Shown here: positions 57,967 to 64,000 of the stretch, in pieces
How positions within the stretch are numbered: the first letter of the stretch is position 1
Layout: every line of letters starts with the position of its first letter
DNA from: Chloroflexota bacterium
GTDB lineage: Bacteria; Chloroflexota; Chloroflexia; Chloroflexales; Roseiflexaceae
DNA length: 64,000 bases
Direction: 5' to 3'
Assembly (NCBI GenBank): GCA_013388755.1
Contig: JACAEQ010000032.1
Coordinates: forward strand, 1 to 64,000
Notes under the pieces: model-generated
Databases searched by the model: none
Seen by the model: the letters and a program-made list of their open reading frames with translations, nothing else
Told to the model about the DNA's origin: nothing
Made by a program: the position numbers and the translations under genes

Positions 57967-59069
57967 GGCTCGACACGCATCCAGGCACCTCCGGTCGTGG
58001 CACTCTGCCGCGCCGCGCCGATGATCCGATCCACTGCCAGGCCATCAGCCAGACCAGGAACGGGAGGCGTACCACGACCAAGGGCATCAACCCACGCCGC
58101 CACTGAGGCAAGGTGCCACTGGAGCGTTCCGGTCGGTGCTTCGGGCGAGGGCAACGAGGCAGGCGGCGTCGTCCGGCTAAGGGTTGCGATGCGGCGCGCG
58201 CAGCCGTCTTCCACAACCTCCAGACCATTCGGATCGCGCGTGTCGAAAACCAGGGCGCCGGTATCACCATACGCTTCGATGCGAATGTCGTCGCCGGCGC
58301 CGGGAACCACTTTCGAAACCTCAATTGTGCCATAACCGCCGACTGCCAGTTCAAGGCTCAGCCATGCCGCATCATCACCCTCCACCAGTGCAGGGCGACC
58401 GTCCGGACCGGGGCGTTCGGCGATCGTGGTGACGGTTCGCGCGGACACCGCGGCGACAGGACCGAGCAGGTAGAGGACCAGGTCAATCATATGCGCGCCG
58501 AGGTCGGCAAGCACGCCGCTACCGGGGCCGCTGAAGCGCCAGCTCAGCGCCCGGTCGCGGCGCAGATTACTGGAGCGATAGTAGCGCAGATGAAAACTGC
58601 GCACCGTGCCGAGCATGCCGCTGGCGACGTACCGGTGCGCTTCCTGAAGAGCGGGGGCAAAGCGAACATGAAAGTTGACGCCACCCGGCAGGCCACGCTC
58701 CTGTGCCAGTGTCACGATCCGTTCGGCCTCTCCAGGTGTCGCGCCCAGCGGTTTCTCACAGAAGAGCGCCTTGCCGGCGCGTAACGCTGCTTCTGCCAGC
58801 CGCGCGTGATCGCCCGTCGGCGCGCAACAATCAACCGCCGTAACTGCGGGGTTTGCCAGCACCGCACCAGCGTCGGTCGTCGTCAGCACGCCATCCCCCA
58901 GCTCACGGCGCGCACGCTCCGCCGAAGCCGCACTCGCCGTAACCACTGCGACAATACGGGCACGCGCGGCCAGGCCAGGGTATGCCAGCGGCAGCATACG
59001 ATAACAGAGCGCGTGGACGCGCCCGATGCCGCCATAGCCAATCAAACCGATGCCGATATCACGATTCAT
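57951..59069 (-). CDS. Gfo/Idh/MocA-family oxidoreductase
   Basis: A 372-residue NAD(P)-dependent sugar dehydrogenase-like enzyme. Rossmann motif IGLIGYGGIGRVHALCY (about 6-22); ALFCEKPLGATPGEAER has the conserved EKP Lys (about 110); ADLGAHMIDLVLYLLG has the second-domain D-x-x-x-H/D pattern (about 193). Substrate: probably an inositol, hexose or disaccharide derivative. Convergent with the ThuA gene, to which it may be linked as in trehalose/sucrose oxidation (inference). Its stop codon lies within the right arm of a long hairpin. The next gene upstream on the same strand is DUF402 (10-nt gap). Confidence 0.92.
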   Translation of the reverse strand: MNRDIGIGLIGYGGIGRVHALCYRMLPLAYPGLAARARIVAVVTASAASAERARRELGDGVLTTTDAGAVLANPAVTAVDCCAPTGDHARLAEAALRAGKALFCEKPLGATPGEAERIVTLAQERGLPGGVNFHVRFAPALQEAHRYVASGMLGTVRSFHLRYYRSSNLRRDRALSWRFSGPGSGVLADLGAHMIDLVLYLLGPVAAVSARTVTTIAERPGPDGRPALVEGDDAAWLSLELAVGGYGTIEVSKVVPGAGDDIRIEAYGDTGALVFDTRDPNGLEVVEDGCARRIATLSRTTPPASLPSPEAPTGTLQWHLASVAAWVDALGRGTPPVPGLADGLAVDRIIGAARQSATTGGAWMRVEPGSGN

Positions 59070-59079
59070 CGTCGGCCCT

Positions 59080-59565
59080 TCAGCTCCGAAGGGTTATCCC
59101 GCCATCAAACGGCGGTTGCGCCATTCGCGCCAGGTATTCCAGTTCACCAAGCGCGGCAAGCGCCGCAGCATATGCAGCCGGGTCGTTCTGTGCAATGCCA
59201 CGCGCCTCGAACTCATCTTCATCGAGCCGGATCAACTGCTCACGGTCAGCGGAGACGAACAGGTCCAGTTCCAGATCCTCAGAGATAATGGCATTGTGTT
59301 CGATCACCGCCGGGCGCGTCACATTGCAGTACCAGCCTTTGAGCACACCCGATGCTGCGCGCACTTCGAACACATTGTACCAGCGCCAGGCATAGAAATA
59401 CTCGAAGAAGACGTCACCCGGCTCAAAAACGATATAGCCCAGGTCGGCGCGCGGACGATTCCACTCGGCGCGCACCAGCGCAAAGCCCGGCGCCGCCTGT
59501 ACACATTCGGCGTCATAGGTGACAACGGTGTTTTTTCCGGGTTTGAGCAGCGTGATGGTCATCAT
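59080..59565 (-). CDS. DUF402-family protein
   Basis: A 161-residue protein of the DUF402/FomD-like family, some members of which are nucleoside tri/diphosphate or phosphonate-CMP hydrolases. Family blocks: YAWRWYNVFEVRAASG, LKGWYCNVTRPAVIE and DLELDLFVSADREQLIRLDEDEFE, holding the conserved Asp/Glu metal ligands. Substrate not determined. Two adjacent ATGs (59565, 59562) and no Shine-Dalgarno. First of a pair with the Gfo/Idh/MocA gene, but they need not be related. Confidence 0.88.
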   Translation of the reverse strand: MMTITLLKPGKNTVVTYDAECVQAAPGFALVRAEWNRPRADLGYIVFEPGDVFFEYFYAWRWYNVFEVRAASGVLKGWYCNVTRPAVIEHNAIISEDLELDLFVSADREQLIRLDEDEFEARGIAQNDPAAYAAALAALGELEYLARMAQPPFDGGITLRS

Positions 59566-59594
59566 GGCAACGTTGAGCGCTGAATGTGAAACTG

Positions 59595-60293
59595 CTACAC
59601 ATAACTGCGGCGGAACAGCCTGCGAAGCCGTCGGCGTGCGGTAACACCAAGGGAGCGGGCGATAAACGATCCAATGAACAACCCGATCAACTGAATGAGT
59701 GACAGCCGGGGGCGCACCAGTTCGCGCAGAACCACCGGATCGCGCAGTTGCAGCGGTGAGGCATCGCGCACGTCAACCTTCAGATCCGCGCCGCGCCACT
59801 CGCGCTCAACCCAGAACAGGTCTGGCATACTACGCTGAAAGAAGTAATACGCCGGGTTGTACTCATACAGGTAGTCAAACAATTCGCCAAACGGCTCCTG
59901 AGACTCGCGCGGATGGAGTACCAGCGTATCGCCCACCAGGTTCACATACCAGCGATGGAACGACCAGTGAAACAGGCGCTCGGCGATTTCGGAGGGGCTC
60001 TGAATATACCCGGCAGCACTGACACGCCGAAGTTCCGCGGCGAACTGCTGTGGATCGTCCATGTGTTCCAGAATGTGCGAGCAGATAGCATACGCAAACG
60101 CGCCATCCTTGAAGGGAAGGAAATGCGCATCGGCAACCACGAACGGGCGATCAACCACCAGATCACCGCCGCGTTCGCGATTATCTGCGCCAGGGTAGCG
60201 ATCGACCAGCACGTTGGAACGCGGATGCGGATTGTCACCGCTACCAATTTCGAGCACCAGGCCGGTTGCAGGAGGGTTGAGCTTCTGTCTCAT
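59595..60293 (-). CDS. SAM-dependent methyltransferase
   Basis: A 232-residue class I methyltransferase. Motif I LVLEIGSGDNPHPRSNVLVD (about 13-32), acidic VADAHFLPFKDGAFAYAIC (about 53-71) and the type 11 SHILEHMDDPQQFAAELRRV block. After residue 90 it diverges (IQSPSEIAERLFHW...) and ends in a basic helix (RRRLRRLFRRSYV). A hydrophobic stretch (about 198-216) may bind the membrane. The substrate is unknown; nearby envelope genes suggest a glycan or lipid. No clear Shine-Dalgarno. Confidence 0.85.
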   Translation of the reverse strand: MRQKLNPPATGLVLEIGSGDNPHPRSNVLVDRYPGADNRERGGDLVVDRPFVVADAHFLPFKDGAFAYAICSHILEHMDDPQQFAAELRRVSAAGYIQSPSEIAERLFHWSFHRWYVNLVGDTLVLHPRESQEPFGELFDYLYEYNPAYYFFQRSMPDLFWVEREWRGADLKVDVRDASPLQLRDPVVLRELVRPRLSLIQLIGLFIGSFIARSLGVTARRRLRRLFRRSYV

Positions 60294-60307
60294 GCGGCCT
60301 TATTCAA

Positions 60308-60324
60308 GCAACGTTCAACGTTGC
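60308..60324 (-). terminator. Hairpin after mreB
   Basis: GCAACGT (60308-60314), loop TCA, ACGTTGC (60318-60324): perfect 7-bp arms, 23 nt past the mreB stop codon and before the methyltransferase start. Confidence 0.5.
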
Positions 60325-60347
60325 ACATTCCCACGTTCAACTCGCCA

Positions 60348-61358
60348 CTAATTCAAATCATCGCCACTGAGGCTATCGCGCAGGATGTCAAGATACTCCA
60401 GCGCCAGGCCGGTACCAATCGCCACGCAGTTTGCCGGTTGATCGGCCACATAGCAGGGAACACCGGTCACATCGGTCAGCAGTTCGTTAATTCGCCGCAA
60501 CATCGATCCGCCGCCGGTCATGATCATCCCCTTATCAATGATATCCGACGACAGCTCGGGCGGCGTCTCGGCCAGCACGCGTCGCACCGCGCTGATGACC
60601 GCCTCCAGTGGTTCTTGAATCGCGTCCGTAATCTCATTCGAACTGATCTCAATGGTACGCGGCAGACCGGCAACCTGATCGCGCCCGCGCACCTGCATTG
60701 ACAATGGGCGTTCAAGCGGCAAGGCCGAGCCAATTTCGATTTTGATACTCTCGGCGGTACGTTCGCCGATCAGCACGTTGTACTTGCGCTTGACATAGGC
60801 CGCGATCGTCTCGTCGAACTTATTGCCGCCAACCCGTACCGAGTGGCTGACGACAATGTCATTCAGCGAGATGACGGCCACTTCGGTCGTACCACCACCA
60901 ATATCAATAATGAGATTACCGGAAGGCTGTGCAACCGGAATATTCGCACCGATCGCGGCGGCCAGCGGCTCACGGATCAGGTATGCTTGCCGCGCGCCAG
61001 CGGCCTCGGCAGCCTGGCGCACGGCACGCATTTCAACCGTGGTCACGCCAGCAGGAATACAGATCATCACATCCGGCTTGCTGATGGTCAACGGCCCGCT
61101 TGCCTTCTTAATGAAGTACTTCAGCATTGCCTCGGTGATATCGTAATCGGCGATCACGCCCTCGCGCAGCGGGCGCACCACTTCGATACTCTCGGGTTCG
61201 CGCCCCAGCATTGCCAGCGCATCGGCACCCACCGCTTTGATACGGTTGTCTCTTGTCGAGAGCGCGACGACCGATGGTTCGGAAAGGACGATGCCACGGC
61301 CCTTGACATACACAAGGACGTTGGCAGTCCCTAGATCGATGCCAATCTTTTTCGCCAT
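60348..61358 (-). CDS. mreB: Rod shape-determining protein MreB/Mbl
   Basis: A 336-residue bacterial actin that directs cell-wall growth along the side wall. Actin-fold motifs: [17 protein letters not shown] (phosphate 1), [16 protein letters not shown] (phosphate 2), [16 protein letters not shown]-like adenosine loop ([13 protein letters not shown]) and [13 protein letters not shown]. The MreB/Mbl type is clear; mreC and mreD are not adjacent, which differs from most rods. Weak ribosome site (AGGCT). It lies 532 bp downstream of atpC on the same strand. Confidence 0.95.
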   Translation of the reverse strand: MAKKIGIDLGTANVLVYVKGRGIVLSEPSVVALSTRDNRIKAVGADALAMLGREPESIEVVRPLREGVIADYDITEAMLKYFIKKASGPLTISKPDVMICIPAGVTTVEMRAVRQAAEAAGARQAYLIREPLAAAIGANIPVAQPSGNLIIDIGGGTTEVAVISLNDIVVSHSVRVGGNKFDETIAAYVKRKYNVLIGERTAESIKIEIGSALPLERPLSMQVRGRDQVAGLPRTIEISSNEITDAIQEPLEAVISAVRRVLAETPPELSSDIIDKGMIMTGGGSMLRRINELLTDVTGVPCYVADQPANCVAIGTGLALEYLDILRDSLSGDDLN

Positions 61359-61548
61359 AGCCTGTTCTCAGAACGCTACGCTGACGAGCCAGTATGGAAT
61401 CATGGCACACTGCCGCAGACCGGGTGCAGCCGGATAGGCGCCACGGCCTATCCCCTGCCGATGACACGAAGTACGCGGTGGCGCAGGTTCCGCATCCGGA
61501 GATCCTGCCGCAGCGCGCGTGGTACCCGGAGGAAGGGTGGCTAGCACC

Positions 61549-61682
61549 AATACTTTTCAAATACGCCCGCCGCCCCCACCCCGGCCCTCCCCCGCCGGGG
61601 GAGGGAGTCTGACTCCGCCCCCCAGCGGGGGGAGGTTGGGCGGGGGGCTATGCGGTGCGTGAAGCCTTATTTGAAAGGTATT
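61549..61682 (-). repeat. GC-rich G4 element, copy 3
   Basis: 134 bp with terminal repeats AATACTTTTCAAATA (61549-61563) and TATTTGAAAGGTATT (61668-61682), 14 of 15 positions complementary. It is inverted relative to copies 1 and 2, and its quadruplex motif is on the minus strand (C5-A-C4-GG-C3-T-C5 on +, 61573-61593). It ends with TGCGGTGCGTGAAGCC next to the right end, matching the left side of copy 1. Confidence 0.82.
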
Positions 61683-61807
61683 GCGGCTTGCCAGCCGCTC
61701 CAACGCTGCACGGCCACTCAGGGTGTGTCAATTCGGTACGATCGAATGCCACCTGGTATGACGCGCCGCGAAAGAGAGCACCTGCGCACCTCGGACCCAT
61801 AACAAAA

Positions 61808-61860
61808 TGTCGCAGATCGCGGCGGCGGCATCAGTGATACCACCCCATCAATCTGCGACA
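61808..61860. terminator. Inverted repeat past the atp operon
   Basis: TGTCGCAGAT (61808-61817) and ATCTGCGACA (61851-61860), perfect 10-bp arms with a 33-nt loop, 30 nt after the atpC stop. After the left arm (minus strand) the sequence is TTTTGTT, a usable T tract, supporting termination of the atp operon. Confidence 0.65.
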
Positions 61861-61890
61861 TCGTCCACACCGTCTGCGAAGCGCGCAATC

Positions 61891-62307
61891 TCACTTGTCG
61901 CGCCGGACCTTCTTCAACTGCGCAACCTTCAACTGAATCAGCGCGCGGCGCAACTCGGCTTCGGCCAGCGCAAGATCCTGGGCACTCTTCCGCTCGGCAA
62001 TACGTTGTTCGGCGGCGCGACGCGCTTCCTCGGCGCGCGCTTCATCAATTTCATCGGCACGCTCGGCAGTATCGGCCAGGATCGTCACCCGGGTCGGCAG
62101 CACTTCCATAAATCCGCCTGAGATGGCGAATGGCATGGTCACGCCATCCTTGATAATATCAAGTTCGCCGACCTCAAGTATCGTCAGCAGCGGGGCGTGG
62201 CGTGGCAAAATACCAACACGACCGTCTTTCGTCGGCGCATTGATCATGTCAACATCATCAGAGAGCACAACCCGTTCTGCCGTCACGATTTCGAGATGGA
62301 TGGGCAT
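61891..62307 (-). CDS. atpC: F1-ATPase epsilon subunit
   Basis: A 138-residue epsilon subunit of the central stalk. The N-terminal beta-sandwich carries EIVTAERVVLSDDVDMINAPT and GRVGILPRHAPLLT, then ISGGFMEVLPTRVTILADTAE. The C-terminal two-helix hairpin (about 88-138) is Ala/Glu/Arg rich and can inhibit ATP hydrolysis in other bacteria. Its GGAGG site overlaps the last codons and the stop of atpD (6-nt gap), so translation is coupled. Last gene of the atp operon. Confidence 0.96.
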   Translation of the reverse strand: MPIHLEIVTAERVVLSDDVDMINAPTKDGRVGILPRHAPLLTILEVGELDIIKDGVTMPFAISGGFMEVLPTRVTILADTAERADEIDEARAEEARRAAEQRIAERKSAQDLALAEAELRRALIQLKVAQLKKVRRDK

Positions 62308-62313
62308 GGTGTG

Positions 62314-63789
<1,476 letters not shown>

Positions 63790-63820
63790 TCAAAACCTGG
63801 TACTCGTCAATCGCCAACGA

Positions 63821-64000
<180 letters not shown>

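Larger units (their letters stand above)
61359..61890. other. Region between atpC and mreB
   Basis: About 530 bp. After about 190 bp without features upstream of mreB it contains the full G4 element copy 3 (61549-61682) and a 10-bp inverted repeat (61808-61860) just past the atp operon. Open frames across it are not supported. Confidence 0.6.

Overview
The window is about 64 kb of a GC-rich (roughly 60 percent) bacterial chromosome with 54 protein-coding genes, one of them cut by the window edge, and one tRNA gene. It looks like a member of the Chloroflexota, probably a filamentous Chloroflexales (Roseiflexus/Kouleothrix-like) organism. This is an inference from gene content: a large MalT-type LuxR regulator, CdaA/YbbR c-di-AMP genes, Pro/Thr-rich tails on secreted proteins, a nucleotidyltransferase/PMM-like fusion, a phasin-like protein, MreB and F1-ATPase. 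No rRNA or phylogenetic marker search was possible. There is no phage, plasmid, IS transposase or CRISPR array.

Layout. 1-5.4 kb (minus strand): a small zinc-ribbon protein under a putative tandem-repeat operator, a secreted protein with six Cys-x3-Cys-x5-Trp repeats, a cupin and a 912-residue MalT-like regulator. 5.5-19.4 kb (minus strand): an orphan molybdopterin hydroxylase subunit, gatC, ybbR, cdaA (c-di-AMP synthase), a giant TPR protein, then an operon of hotdog thioesterase, dimethylargininase-like enzyme and WecA/MraY-like transferase, an aldo/keto reductase and an LCP enzyme with a cytosolic zinc finger. 19.5-27.5 kb: a polyprenol-linked glycosyltransferase (+), then on the minus strand greA, lysS, a toxin-antitoxin-like pair with a catalytically degenerate Doc, an SDR epimerase and an acyltransferase; then a HIT hydrolase operon (+).

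27.7-32.4 kb (+): a TetR-controlled MacAB-type export operon. 32.9-39.5 kb: a secreted alpha/beta hydrolase, an MFS transporter, a GAF3-GGDEF diguanylate cyclase and an EamA transporter. 40-48.4 kb: a phasin-like gene with a near-consensus promoter and a perfect operator palindrome, the nucleotidyltransferase/PMM fusion, and the minus-strand group folD, tRNA-Gln, truncated glmU, prs, corC-like, cdd. 48.7-64 kb: threonine aldolase, an O-antigen ligase-like protein, a nucleotidyltransferase plus metallophosphoesterase pair, a cyclase plus amino acid permease, a PAS-PAS-STAS sensor, ThuA and Gfo/Idh/MocA proteins, a DUF402 protein, a methyltransferase, mreB and the end of the atp operon (atpG partial, atpD, atpC).

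The least explained content is non-coding. There are at least four dispersed element families: (a) three copies of a roughly 130-170 bp GC-rich element with AATACCTTTCAAATA-type terminal inverted repeats and a conserved G-quadruplex motif; (b) two complete copies and one fragment of a roughly 155 bp element bounded by GTGCCTATCCGAA/TTCGGATAGGCAC; (c) two roughly 90-nt elements placed exactly 67 nt upstream of two unrelated minus-strand genes, with a paired terminal stem; (d) two long inverted repeats sharing TGGGAATTGAGAA between convergent genes, with stop codons inside the arms. Functionally the genes centre on envelope building (WecA-like, LCP, glycosyltransferase, O-antigen ligase, GlmU, the nucleotidyltransferase fusion, MreB), second messengers (c-di-AMP, c-di-GMP) and housekeeping metabolism.
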